DNA of 64,000 bases from Hydrangea macrophylla (Eukaryota > Streptophyta > Magnoliopsida > Cornales > Hydrangeaceae): NCBI GenBank assembly GCA_033977485.1, contig CM066994.1:9364001-9428000 (forward strand), in the 5' to 3' direction. Of the stretch, positions 1-9,883 are shown piece by piece; position 1 is the first letter of the stretch, and each line of letters starts with the position of its first letter. Under the pieces are notes generated by a model, which worked only from the letters and a program-made list of their open reading frames with translations, searched no databases and had not been told where the DNA came from. A program made the translations under genes and the position numbers.

Positions 1-1004
1 CCCATCATCGATCTGATGGTCGGTCAGTTATTATTCTGGTATATGTTGATGATATCATTGTTACAGGGGATGATGCTCCAGGCATTACCAAAGTCAAGAA
101 GGCTCTCAGTCAATTCTTTGATGTTAAGGACTTGGGGCCCCTTCGATACTTTCTCGGGATAGAAGTTGCTCGCTCTCGTCAAGGTATATCACTGTCTCAA
201 CGAAAATACACTCTGGATCTTCTGCAAGATACAGGTATGATGGGATGTCGTCCTGCCTCCACTCCTATGGATCCCAATCATAAGCTGTCTAATGAGTCTG
301 GGGAACTCCTTCCTGATGCTTCAGTATATCAGCGCCTTGTTGGCCGTCTTATTTACTTGACCAACACTCGACCCGACATTACATTTGCAGTCAGTGTTGT
401 GAGTCAATTTATGCATGCTCCACGATCATCTCATCTTGATGCTGTTCATCATATACTGCGGTATCTCAAGACTTGTCCGGGTCTTGGATTATTTTATTCT
501 GCAGGTACACAGTCTGGGGTGTCCTGCTTCACTGATGCTGATTATGCTGGATCTAAGAGTGATCGTCGGTCCACATCCGGATTCTGCACTTTCTATGGGA
601 ATCATCTTCTCTCATGGAAAAGCAAGAAACAAGCTGTAGTTTCTCGTTCTTCAGTTGAGGCAGAGTATCGGGCTATGGCACAGGGAACTTGTGAGCTTCT
701 ATGGGTGCGTTCTATTCTAAAAGAGTTGGGTTATCCGGTTAAGGGCTCATCTACGTTGTTCTGTGACAATAAGTCTGCCCTTATGCTTACTTCTGACTCG
801 GTCCTCCATGAACGTACTAAGCATATTGAAGTGGATGTTCACTTCATTAGAGAGAAAGTCCGTTCTGGAATCATTGTCCCAGAGTTTGTGCCCTCTTCCA
901 ATCAAGCTGTTGATATGTTTACAAAGTCTGTTGGTCCCTCTCTCCTGAAGTCGTCTCTGATCAAGCTGGGTCTTATTGATATCTTTGCTCCATCTCCAGC
1001 TTGA
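1..1004 (+). CDS. Ty1/copia polyprotein, 3' part (reverse transcriptase end and RNase H), cut by window edge
   Basis: Open from the first bases (reading frame of base 3) to a TGA at 1002-1004. It starts inside reverse transcriptase: the catalytic YVDD box is encoded at 42-53, followed by the copia signature YFLGIEVARS and, further on, the RNase H stretch with TDADYAGS, SWKSKKQ and the SRSSVEAEYRAMA motif, ending in IFAPSPA. No stops or frameshifts occur in the visible 330 codons, so this piece is well preserved. It belongs to the same general copia lineage as the complete element at 29099-34354, from which it clearly differs in sequence. The upstream part (gag, protease, integrase) lies outside the window. 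A polypurine tract and an LTR start follow immediately. Confidence 0.93.
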   Translation, partial: HHRSDGRSVIILVYVDDIIVTGDDAPGITKVKKALSQFFDVKDLGPLRYFLGIEVARSRQGISLSQRKYTLDLLQDTGMMGCRPASTPMDPNHKLSNESGELLPDASVYQRLVGRLIYLTNTRPDITFAVSVVSQFMHAPRSSHLDAVHHILRYLKTCPGLGLFYSAGTQSGVSCFTDADYAGSKSDRRSTSGFCTFYGNHLLSWKSKKQAVVSRSSVEAEYRAMAQGTCELLWVRSILKELGYPVKGSSTLFCDNKSALMLTSDSVLHERTKHIEVDVHFIREKVRSGIIVPEFVPSSNQAVDMFTKSVGPSLLKSSLIKLGLIDIFAPSPA

Positions 1005-1011
1005 GGGGGAG

Positions 1012-1250
1012 TGTTGGAATATATTTTTATATATAGTCAAACTTATTCACGGACTGATTAGGAATAGATTGATTGTAATTTATTTTAGTTGTCTCTTTCC
1101 TTTTTCTTTTCTTTCCTTTTCTCTCCTTTATTTCCTTTTTCTGTTTTTCCTAGCTTGTATATATACATACATTGTGAATGAATAAAATCAACTATTCTTC
1201 CATCTTTCTTATTTTTCCATTTTTTTTTTCTCTCTCTCTCTTCACGAACA
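1012..1250 (+). mobile_element. Probable 3' LTR of the copia element at the window start
   Basis: A purine-rich tract (GAGGGGGAG, about 1003-1011) directly follows the polyprotein stop and is followed by TGTTGG, the usual copia LTR start. The right edge is uncertain. I place it at the ACA ending 1250 because copia LTRs end in CA and a pyrimidine-rich stretch precedes it, but the 5' LTR needed to confirm this is outside the window. Confidence 0.55.
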
Positions 1251-1631
1251 CCTCTTTTCTTCCCTTTCTATACTGCCTACTTTTTTTTTTTTTTGCTAAA
1301 TCAAACCTAAAAAAAAAAGAGCCAGATTCTTCAAGGACTTGCGACCAAACAGATCGCATCAATACTAGTTTTTGAGGCTGGCTTGCAGATGGGTTCTCAA
1401 CTTGAGATCGATAGCGGCTAGGGTTTGCAAGCTAAGAACAGGCTGCGGTAAGGGTTCGCAAGCAAGGTGATTCGGTGAGTGTCGTGGCTAGGATTTCCCT
1501 ATTTCTTCTCTCTTCTTCTTTTTTCTTTGGTTGAAGAGATAATCAGGTTTCTCTCTAGAGCTGGAACACCACCCTCATTCTTTCTCAATCTATATATTTT
1601 CGTCCCTCTCATTCACCATATTTTCTCTCAA

Positions 1632-1668
<37 letters not shown>

Positions 1669-1767
1669 GTATATATATATTTTTTTTCATCCCTCTCATT
1701 AACATACATTAACACACATTATACACACAGCCACTGAATAAATAAAAAAAAAAAAAAAAAAAAATTA
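1251..1767. other. Spacer with simple repeats
   Basis: No gene recognised. The stretch is pyrimidine-rich with a (CT)n/(AT)n microsatellite at about 1630-1680 and an A-run at about 1744-1764. Short open frames here are low-complexity and not credible genes. Confidence 0.7.
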
Positions 1768-1949
1768 GAGTAATGCTAGGCACACTTTGAAATCCACACT
1801 TAATTTGACACCCAGCTTTAAATGCATGCATTATGTGCTGTATAAGTGGTGTGCAGAAAAATGTGAAATTCAAACAGCACAAGGTGCATGCATTTAAAGC
1901 ATAAGATGTCAAATTCAGTGTGGATTTCAAAGTGTGCCTAGCATTACTC
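1768..1949. mobile_element. Mutator-type MITE with 9-bp target duplication
   Basis: About 33 bases at each end (starting GAGTAATGCTAGGCACAC) are perfect inverted copies, and the inner part is also self-complementary around a TTTAAATGCATGCA motif. The nine bases AAAAAATTA occur on both sides (1759-1767 and 1950-1958), the target-duplication length of Mutator-like elements. Because the flank is A-rich, the duplication alone is weak evidence. The related copies at 27478, 27278 and 54165 strengthen it. Confidence 0.82.
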
Positions 1950-1960
1950 AAAAAATTAAC

Positions 1961-2098
1961 ACACATTATACACACACCGCCACTGATACACACACATACA
2001 CTGATATAAACAAGTTCTGACATAAAAAAAAAACACACACACACATTATACACACACAGCCACTGATACACACACATACACTGATATAAACAAGTTTT
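1961..2098. repeat. Direct repeat, two units with about 79-base period
   Basis: The block beginning ACACACATTATACACACA and running through CCACTGATACACACACATAC to ATAAACAAGTT is present twice in tandem. A shorter partial copy lies just left of the MITE at about 1711-1735, so the MITE sits inside the array. Confidence 0.75.
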
Positions 2099-2503
2099 GA
2101 ACTAAAAAAAAATAAAAAAAATAAACACATTTAATTTATAAACAAGTTTTGTACAGCCGCCTAGCCGCTTAGGACCCCGCCTAGCAATTTAGGCGATTTT
2201 CCAAATGACTAGGGGAAACTCCGGGCGGTGGGGGACCGCCTAGCCCGAGTTTTAGAACACTGCTCTCTCTACCAATATTCTCTCTCTCTAACAAAAAATA
2301 AAAGTCATGATATTTTTTTTTATTTTTTATTTTTTGTGTATAAAACAACTTTCAACCTTAAATTTGTGTTGATAAAGAATCAAAAAAAAATAACAAAAAT
2401 ATTCCGGCAAAAATTACTGTCCGGCAGAGCGGCAAGGTCGACGCCCGCCGGCGAAGCGGAAGACTGAAAAAATCACCAAAACCTTAGATTGACTCTGATA
2501 CCA

Positions 2504-2747
2504 TGTAGAATTTTAGAAGAGAGAGATTTTATTGATAATATTTGGTGGTCAATGATTACAAAGCTTTCAACCCTTTATATAGGGTGGGTATGAGAGATAT
2601 AAGATAAGAGTACGAGATAAGATCAAATCATATCCTAAAATATGAGAATTACAAAACAATTTAAATCTTCCCATAAAATCTGTATTTTCTTTGGAATGCT
2701 CTGGAATTATCACAATTCACACCCCATATCTTTCATATCTTCCAACA
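2504..2747 (-). mobile_element. Orphan 5' LTR of a copia element, minus strand, with primer-binding site
   Basis: Read on the minus strand this is TGTTGGAAG...TTCTACA, a TG/CA-bounded LTR of 244 bp. It is followed at once by TGGTATCAGAGTC (2491-2503), complementary to the 3' end of initiator tRNA-Met, the standard copia primer-binding site. A leader continues leftward to about 2250, and then the element is lost: no gag or second LTR is seen. It is therefore a 5'-end remnant. Confidence 0.75.
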
Positions 2748-2976
2748 GTAGATACTTGGCTCTCTTTAGTAGTATTAACTTTTTGGGATGATGATAAGAC
2801 TTGAAATTTCCAAATCATATTAGGGGTGTGAGTTCTTTTGTAATGTGTGTGAGAGATGCACAACGGTATAACACGTAAGCAGCTCAGTACTAGATAAAAT
2901 AGAATAAAATAAAATAAACTGCGGTAGATTAATGGGTCCTAGAGAGGACATGGCTCTAGTGAAAACCAAGGTAGCC

Positions 2977-2978
<2 letters not shown>

Positions 2979-3034
<56 letters not shown>
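2979..3034. repeat. (GA)n microsatellite
   Basis: An uninterrupted GA dinucleotide run of about 56 bases. Confidence 0.97.
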
Positions 3035-3040
<6 letters not shown>

Positions 3041-4945
3041 GAATCTGGGTTAGTAAAAGGACTAGAATCTGGGTGTAGTAATGGAATGTGCAGTATATGC
3101 AAATGGCTTTTAGAGAGATTAAGGTAGGTAATGTAGGAGTTGAAGGAATTTGGAGGGGTTAAGGATGAATGGTGAGGACCAGAGGAAAATATGAGTTGTG
3201 TGAGTGCTGGGAGTAGAGGAGGAGCAAATGTTTGATTAATAGCTCAAGTCGTTGGTTGATGTTGGGTTGTTGGTTGTATTGAATGAGGCATGTATGAGGA
3301 TGTGAAGGTGCAATGTACAACTGGAGGAACTGCCACTGTGCTGAGTTGGTATCTCCGGAGAGGTCCCTCTGGTGAGATTTGACCATGCAAAGGTCAAATA
3401 TCGATGGGTCTTATGCTGACGAAGGGATGGTATTGGCTGCAGTCCAGACAACTAGAGAGCTGCAGGAGGGTCAGCTGTGTTTGGTTGTCAAGACTCTTCC
3501 ATTGGTTGCAGGTGGTTAGTGAGTCGTGAAGTGACGAGGCATTGCTAAAGCGAGTCAAAGGCTCGGAAGGTCTTGAGGCCATGGCGTGCTCTAATTGGTT
3601 GTGAGGAAGGGTGGAAGCACGTGAAAGTCACGTGTCTCTCTATCTCTTGGGAACCAACTAGTTTTGCCTGTGAAGGCATCAAGCTAAAGAGATGCCCTTG
3701 GCGCTAGCCACCCAGCCACCAACTCTCGAGATCCCAATGGATGTAGCCACCCTTAGGTACTGCTCGTGACCAAGGGTGTTTGATCCATGTGGTGAGTGCG
3801 TTAAGTGAGTCCCAAGGGGAGTGGTGTTGTGATACTCTAATAAGCACCAATACGGATATGTCGACACGATATAACACGACATGACACAAAACGGCTAGAC
3901 GGAAAATCCTACAAAAAGGGCGACACGATACAGTGGCGACATGGAAAATATTTTTTGTATTTATATATTTTTATCTATAACCATGTAACATAGAAATACC
4001 AATTTATTCTTAAAATAAATTAGAACGAAGATGTTAAATAAATTACCTCTAAATAACAATACAACATGAAAATATCATAACAAATTAACTATACCATTAA
4101 ACATTAGTAACAACGCAACTATACTAATAACATCCATAAAAAAAGTAACAAGATGCCTATAATATCTATAAGGTAAGGCACTTCATTATCTACATCCATT
4201 CAAAATATCAATATCTACATCCTTTCAAAATAGTTTTCAACCATAGTACAAAAGTAAGCAAAAATAACATTTGAGGTCAAAATTCAAATAAACCCCTCTT
4301 TTGCATATTATACATATTATGACTTTAGCCCCAAAATTCAAGACTCCTCTTTTTAAAAAAACCCATGCCGCATCGGAACAAGTGTCGGATCCGTGTCGCT
4401 AACGTGTCGATGCCATGTTGGATTTCAAAATTTAGTCAAACAGCGACACGTTTTTGGTGTGTCGGACACGTGTCGTGGGCGTGTTGGAGCCGTGCCAGTG
4501 GTGACGGAGTATCGGACACAAATAGGACACTTCATTTGAAGTGTGTGTACTTCCTAGGTGATACTTGTGTGGAGATGAGCGTGAGGCTCTTGGAGAGTGG
4601 AGCCCTTGTGGGTGTCGTGATCCTGAGGTGGGGTTATTGGAGGTGGGACTGTCTCTAGTCAAGAGTGCCTTGGAGATGAAGCTTTCTTGGGGATCCATTG
4701 AGTTGGTCTCCTTGGATCTACGAGTGTCTTTGCCCAGTCCATGTGGCATCGCAACTAGTGGTGTTAGTGATGACGTGGATAAATGCCATGTGGTTAATTA
4801 TTAAGGACTGTCTACAAAAGGAACTTAAGGACAGAAGAAAGTGACGCAAAAATGACAAATTTTTTTATTCCACCATATTTCCTTTTCTTTTATATTTTCC
4901 TCATTGTTTTATGTGTTAGCCAAATAAAGAAAAGAGTTTTTTTAA
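3035..4945. other. Spacer with a degenerate GTGTCGGACACG-type repeat
   Basis: No gene recognised. Overlapping short open frames on both strands at 3159-3890 and 4365-4804 lack any family signature. Around 3850-3940 and 4360-4510 there are many short CGACACG / GTGTCGG words in both orientations, suggesting the worn ends of one dispersed repeat element of roughly 650 bp. Its boundaries cannot be fixed. Confidence 0.45.
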
Positions 4946-5295
4946 GGCTTTATTTGGTTTCCGGATTGATGTAAGGAAAAGAAAAAGGAAAAGGAAAACG
5001 AAAACAAGTCCTCTTGTGTTTTTTCTTATATTTTTCTCTATACTTAAAATAACATTAAAAATTAAAAAATTTCGAAGCATTATTAGAACTTAAGAAATGA
5101 GGGAGGAGAGTGACTCACAAAATCCACATTTGTTTAAAGTTTATTTCCTACTATATTTTCCTTCCTTTCCTATTTTTCTCAGTATTTTCGTTGATAACCA
5201 TTAACCAGACAAAGGAAGGTGTTTTCCATGAACCAAAGAAAACCCAAGTATTTTCTTTTCCATTCCCTTACGAAATTCGTGAACCAAACAGAGCC
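4946..5295. mobile_element. Tourist-like (PIF/Harbinger) MITE
   Basis: The ends GGCTTTATTTGGTTTCCGGA and, reversed, GGCTCTGTTTGGTTCACGAA are inverted copies. The TTTGGTT motif is typical of Tourist-like MITEs. TAA flanks both ends (4943-4945, 5296-5298), the expected 3-bp target duplication. The interior is rich in GGAAAAG-type words near both ends. Confidence 0.75.
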
Positions 5296-5780
5296 TAAAA
5301 AAACGATATGATTGAAGTTGGAACTTTAATGGCTTCATTTTTTAATTTCCTCTTCTTCGGCTACCTGTTTTCTTTTCCCTAAATTTTCTTTGGTAGAAAG
5401 AAACTTTTGAGTTTTCACATTTTGATTTATTGTTGATGCTATGTCACTGCAGGCCAAACAGACATGACAGTGAAGCAAAAGCTAGTGGCAATACAGAAAT
5501 ACAGAATACTATACTTCCATACAAATCTAGGCTCAGAGTTCACAGATATTTTTTTTTTTTTAAATGGTTAATTCAAAAAAAAAAAAAAAAAAAAATTTGT
5601 TGTAGGTGAATATTATTCTTCAATCAATTGTATATCTTATAACACTCTTAAAGGCTTGTATGAGGCTTTGGTGTATTACCGACCTATTGTTGTTTGTAAA
5701 CTCTGATGGAAATATACGGAAAAGTACATATTCGATAAGAGTTAAAATCTTATTAGCAATTGTTGATTGTAACTCTGATA

Positions 5781-6248
5781 CGGCCCGTTTGGTTCATGGA
5801 TTCTTATGGTGGATTTTGATTCCACCTTAAGATTATTAGTAATCTTAAAATTTATCCTTGTTTGGTTCATAGATTATTCATTGAATTGTGGGTTCCACTG
5901 GATATAGAATCTACCCAAATGTTGAAAATATAGTGGATTCTAAATCCTAGTTTGGAGGTAGTATTCTCAAAGATTACTGGAGTTTTGGTTTTCTAATTGC
6001 ATACTACCTAAATTAGCATTTATATTTGTGGAAGGTATAAGTTAACATCATTCCTATTATGAACAGCCTTCAATGGTAGCCTAGATATTTAACATCATTC
6101 CTATTTTATTTTTCTTTGACTCAATCAAATATTGGATTCTAAATTCAGTTAGGATTCCACTCGTGAATCAAACACTTAGCAGGGATTCAGATTCTTGATT
6201 CTTGATAATCAGAATACAACTAAAATAATTCATGAACCAATCTAGCCG
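5781..6248. mobile_element. Tourist-like MITE
   Basis: The left end CGGCCCGTTTGGTTCATGGA and the inverted right end CGGCTAGATTGGTTCATGAA match over about 20 bases. ATA is found on both outer sides. The inner part contains further inverted GATTCTTGATT-type words. No coding capacity. Confidence 0.62.
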
Positions 6249-6654
6249 ATAGGAGAATGTACATTTTGTTCGAGGTTTTTTATTATTATTTTTATTTTTT
6301 GTTCAATCTCAATCCATAAGAGTTAAATTCTTATTAGCAGTGACTGAGGCAAGTTTATGCCATATCGTTTAATTCTCCAAGTTGTGAAAACTCTCACCGA
6401 GTGCCCTGACGTGGTTCAACTTTACAGTATGTATTAATGTTACGGAGTATTTAATTTAAGGTTATCTTTGAACACGTGCTTTGCACGTGTATAGTTCTTG
6501 TATTTCTAATTGAGTAGCCAGATAAGATTGGACTTCTTGTCGCCCAACCAAACAAGACAAGCAGCATAGGTCATATATTGTTGTCCACCCTCATCAAAAG
6601 CTTTATTGACGTTTATAACAATAATAATCATAATGGCTATATAATATTGTCGAC
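6249..6654. other. Spacer, downstream side of UGT-A
   Basis: Nothing recognised. The words CACCCTCATCAAAA and TTTATTGACGTTTATA at about 6585-6625 recur downstream of UGT-E (about 55920-55950), so this is part of the duplicated UGT spacer. Confidence 0.5.
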
Positions 6655-6782
6655 AACGCATAGTTGGTATAGCTTAAGTGATAAAGAGTTTGACATATGT
6701 CAGTTTCCTCTAATGCGTAGGTTCAGAGTTGAAATCTCATCCCTTCCCCCATATCAAAAAAAAAAAAAAAAAAAAAAAAAAA
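6655..6782 (+). mobile_element. Probable tRNA-derived SINE with poly(A) tail
   Basis: A short unit with an A-box-like TAGCTTAAGTGATAAAG near its 5' end, a B-box-like GGTTCAGAGTTGAAATCTC about 50 bases on, then a pyrimidine-rich CCCTTCCCCCATATC and an A-run of about 27 bases. This order is that of plant tRNA-related SINEs. The internal promoter boxes are imperfect and I could not define target duplications. Confidence 0.55.
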
Positions 6783-6931
6783 TTATTGGTCACCCTCTTC
6801 AAATTTTATTAACGTTTATATAGTCCCACTGGTAATATAATATGGTCCACATATCGTCTGTAATAAAGAAATGCCTACAGCGCATTTCAAGGATCTTATT
6901 GAAAAAACAGAAAAAAAGAAAGATACAGATT

Positions 6932-8359
6932 CTAGATTGAAGTTGATCCAAAATGTACTACATTTTTCTTCCACTTGAGGGCCAATTCAGATAATGACTT
7001 GGTAGAAGACCCCTCTTTTTTCAATACATTTTCAGCTGCATACTTTTGTTCCTTCATTCGATTCCGAATCACTTTCCCTTGTTGCCCTTCCATTAGACCC
7101 TTCACAACTTTGGCAATCTCTTCCCTTCCAATTAACCCATTTTTGCCAATTTTTGGGCGTAATGCCACGTTTAAACCCTCTGTTAACATCACCGCATTCA
7201 TCTTTTGCTCCGCGTAAAGTGGCCAAGCAATTAAAGGCACCCCATGAACCACGCTCTCTAGGGTTGAGTTCCAACCGCAGTGGGTTAAGAATCCACCTGT
7301 TGAGCTATGGCTCAGGATCTCAATCTGTGGTGCCCAAAAGGGCACCACTAGGCCATTCTCTTTGCTCCTGTCCAAAAACCCTTTTGGTAAGAAATCAAAA
7401 GGGTGGTGATTATGACTTTCTGCACCAAAAAATGCAGCGTTGGCAAATCTATCATTAGGAGTTCTCACAACCCATATGAATTTTTGTCTACTCATTTCCA
7501 ATCCCAAGGCCAATTCATTGAGTTGATCATTTGAGAGGGTCCCACCGCTCCCGAATGAGATGAATAATACGGAGCCGCGTGGTTGATCATCTAACCATTG
7601 CAAGCACTCGGATCCAGGTCCCTCTACTACACCATTTGAACCGATTTGGATGAGTGGTCCAATGGTATAAATTGGAGGCTTGCGCGGTTCTTCCCCTTGT
7701 AAAGCTTGAATAGCCCCATCTTCCAAATCCAAGAATGTATTTACCAATATTCCCTCAACTAGATTGAACCTCTTTGAGTGATCGAGAAACCACTTGTATA
7801 CTTCACTCGACCGGTCCTGAAGCGGGTCCAATAGATCTTTTCCGTGAACCGGTACACATCCTGGAATTTCCACTGGTTCGGGCAAGTCTCTAAACTCACC
7901 AGAGACCATCTCATCAAGCTTTGGCAAGAAAAATGCAAGTGAAAGAGTCATGGCTGATGAGTGGAAAAATAAGTACGTTGAGACATGAAATTCTTTAGCT
8001 ATATCAGAAGCATCGCACCCAAACGGGTCAGTAATCAACGCGACCAAACAGGTCGTTGCAATTAATGACTTCAATGTGTAGCGGAAAGAGGGGAGAGAGA
8101 GAGACATAGTGACGAAAATTTGGGCTTCAATTTTCAGTTGAGAAGGTAAACTCACTGGCGGTAGAAAGAGGTGGTTTATGCCATCGGGGAGGGCATTGAG
8201 GACCGCTTTTTGGGCAGCGGGTGGTGGTCCGGTGGTGGGGATGATGATGGTGACCGAGAAGTGGTGATGGTGAACGAGTCGCTTGGCGAACTCGGCGAGT
8301 GGGATGAGGTGACCCATCCCTGGACTCGGTAGAATGGCTATATGGGGTGCTTGCTCCAT
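6932..8359 (-). CDS. UGT-A: UDP-glycosyltransferase, UGT72B / arbutin synthase-like
   Basis: Intact intronless gene of 475 codons. The family transfers glucose from UDP-glucose to the hydroxyl of small phenols (hydroquinone, monolignols, chlorophenols) in the cytosol. The start is taken at the ATG whose product begins MEQAPHIAIL. An in-frame ATG 21 codons upstream lies at the TATA box and has no counterpart in the family. The catalytic His is H17 in PSPGMGH and its partner Asp is D111 in ITDPFG, as in the H/D dyad of Arabidopsis UGT72B1. The PSPG box spans residues 342-385, from WAPQ through HCGWNS and E369 to the final AEQ, whose Gln fits UDP-glucose. No signal peptide or membrane segment is seen. 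The length is typical. It is the leftmost of five related copies on this strand. The exact acceptor cannot be read from the sequence. Confidence 0.96.
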   Translation of the reverse strand: MEQAPHIAILPSPGMGHLIPLAEFAKRLVHHHHFSVTIIIPTTGPPPAAQKAVLNALPDGINHLFLPPVSLPSQLKIEAQIFVTMSLSLPSFRYTLKSLIATTCLVALITDPFGCDASDIAKEFHVSTYLFFHSSAMTLSLAFFLPKLDEMVSGEFRDLPEPVEIPGCVPVHGKDLLDPLQDRSSEVYKWFLDHSKRFNLVEGILVNTFLDLEDGAIQALQGEEPRKPPIYTIGPLIQIGSNGVVEGPGSECLQWLDDQPRGSVLFISFGSGGTLSNDQLNELALGLEMSRQKFIWVVRTPNDRFANAAFFGAESHNHHPFDFLPKGFLDRSKENGLVVPFWAPQIEILSHSSTGGFLTHCGWNSTLESVVHGVPLIAWPLYAEQKMNAVMLTEGLNVALRPKIGKNGLIGREEIAKVVKGLMEGQQGKVIRNRMKEQKYAAENVLKKEGSSTKSLSELALKWKKNVVHFGSTSI

Positions 8360-8421
8360 AGTTGTAGTTAATTTGAACTTTGGTTTGGTGGTGTTGTTGG
8401 ATGTATAGTTACGAACTAGCA

Positions 8422-8429
8422 TTTATATA
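8422..8429 (-). promoter_or_regulatory. TATA box of UGT-A
   Basis: On the minus strand the sequence reads GCTTATATAAATG about 65 bases upstream of the chosen ATG. The same element occurs upstream of UGT-D (about 39661-39669) and, weakened, upstream of UGT-E. This implies a short 5' leader and supports the MEQ start. Confidence 0.7.
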
Positions 8430-8449
8430 AGCAGGAAAATTTGTATTTT

Positions 8450-9012
8450 CTACAAATTATGTAAGCAATATTGTAATCTCATGAAAGACGTACAAGTCCC
8501 GACAAAAGACTTGAATATGTTAATGTCTTAATTGATTCCAAACTTTTAGGGCTCGCATGGTAACGTTTCCTGTTTTGAGTTTTCAATTTTTTAAAAATGA
8601 AAACCAGTTTTGGTTTTTTTTTGTTTGAAAAAAAAACAAAAACTTGTTTGGTAACATTGTTGATTTTTTTTTTTAAAAACAAAAACAGGAAACTCAAAAC
8701 GACTTTTTGCTGTTTTCATTTTTTACCCAAAATTTGAAAACATTTTTTAAAAACAAAAAACAAAAACGTTACCAAACGTGTTTTTAATTTTCGTTTTCTA
8801 AAAAACGAAAACAAAAACAAAAAACAGAAAACGACAACGTTACCAAACGAGCCCTTAGAGATTGTTTAGTTTCCTACAAAAATAACCGCTCAAATTATGT
8901 AAGCTATATTGTAATCTCATAAAAGACAAGTCCCGACAAAACACTTGAACATGTTAATGTCTTAATTGATTGCAAACTTTTAGAGATTGTTTAGTTTCCT
9001 AAAAAAATAACC
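8450..9012. repeat. Tandem duplication in the UGT-A promoter, one copy carrying a MITE
   Basis: The block from CAAATTATGTAAGC through GTCCCGACAAAA and TTAATGTCTTAATTGATT to GAGATTGTTTAGTTTCCT occurs twice (8450-8887 and 8891-9012). The first copy is split by the MITE at 8549-8854. The second is uninterrupted and shows the empty site. Confidence 0.9.
8549..8854. mobile_element. Tourist-like MITE in the UGT-A promoter
   Basis: The ends GGGCTCGCATGGTAACG and (reversed) GGGCTCGTTTGGTAACG are inverted copies. TTA flanks both sides. The sister copy of the promoter repeat at about 8971-8990 carries the unfilled site, which proves the insertion and its limits. The inner sequence is built of runs such as AAAACAAAAAC that can fold on themselves. 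It lies about 190 bp upstream of the UGT-A start codon. Confidence 0.9.
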
Positions 9013-9874
9013 TTTGTGCTTAGACAAGACTCTGTTGTATGTTTTGTCGTGTTTGTGTCTAATTTTGGTGACGAAAATTGTAACTAGAGGACAAAAAATT
9101 CTAACTTGATGACAACAAATTCTAAATTTATAACCATGAGAAAAAAATTGTAACCTATAAAAAAAAAGAACTAAAATTTTGGTAAAAACTCCCTCATATT
9201 GAATTAGTTAAGTTTAGTGTTCATCCCGTTTTTAATTTTGGTAAAGGGCGCATGACTAATGAAACTCAATCAAACCTAATCCTTTGGCCATTTAAATGAC
9301 TAAAGACAAGGACCAAAATACCCCCAATAGAGATTTCTCCAAACTAACGACACAGAGGAAGAAAGCTCAAGAGATGGGAAGATCGAGGAGGAACGAAGCG
9401 GCGAGATCATGGCCGGAAAAGGAGGCGGTGGCCGATGAGGTACACTCCGATGTCAACTAAATCGACAACTGATGGATCTGTCGTCGAAGTGCACTCCGAC
9501 ATTTAGATCAGCAGCTCTCACGAGGTTACACAATAACCCGGGACCTTCGACATTGAGCTGCAGAGACGAAGCTCACACAATGGTGTTTGCTCTTCATGTT
9601 AGGAGTTCTTCAAAGACTAAGACTTAGTTTGCCCTCTACGTGACTTTTTAAAAGTGGCTTATGAATTTTATTATTGACTTGTTTGATAATTTTGTATAAG
9701 TGACACATTACTTTTTTTTTTTTTTTTTTTAAAAAAACATCATAAAAAAAAAAAAAAAAAACAACATTGAGCTTTTAAAAGGTTTATTCTAAAGCTTCCC
9801 CCACAAAAAAAAGCCCTAACGAAAATTTCCAACAAAGAATTAGGCCAATAAGATCAATTGACCAGTTTAACTAA
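9013..9874. other. Spacer without recognised gene
   Basis: A GC-richer patch at about 9360-9600 (starting near an ATGGGAAGATCGAGG) looks unlike its AT-rich surroundings and might be a gene or element fragment, but no frame stays open long enough to identify it. A T/A homopolymer pair lies at 9711-9762. Confidence 0.4.
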
Positions 9875-9883
9875 AAAATATTA

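Noticed and set aside
3159..3890. Several overlapping 60-75-codon frames on the minus strand
   Set aside because: Mutually overlapping in different frames, no motif, no homologue recognised; expected by chance in GC-richer spacer.
8359..8422. Upstream in-frame ATG giving a 496-residue UGT-A (and likewise 499 residues for UGT-E)
   Set aside because: The extra residues lie in what is 5' leader in the sister genes, overlap the TATA box and have no counterpart in UGT72B proteins.
9360..9600. GC-richer patch that might be a gene fragment
   Set aside because: No frame remains open or recognisable; kept only as a note in the spacer entry.
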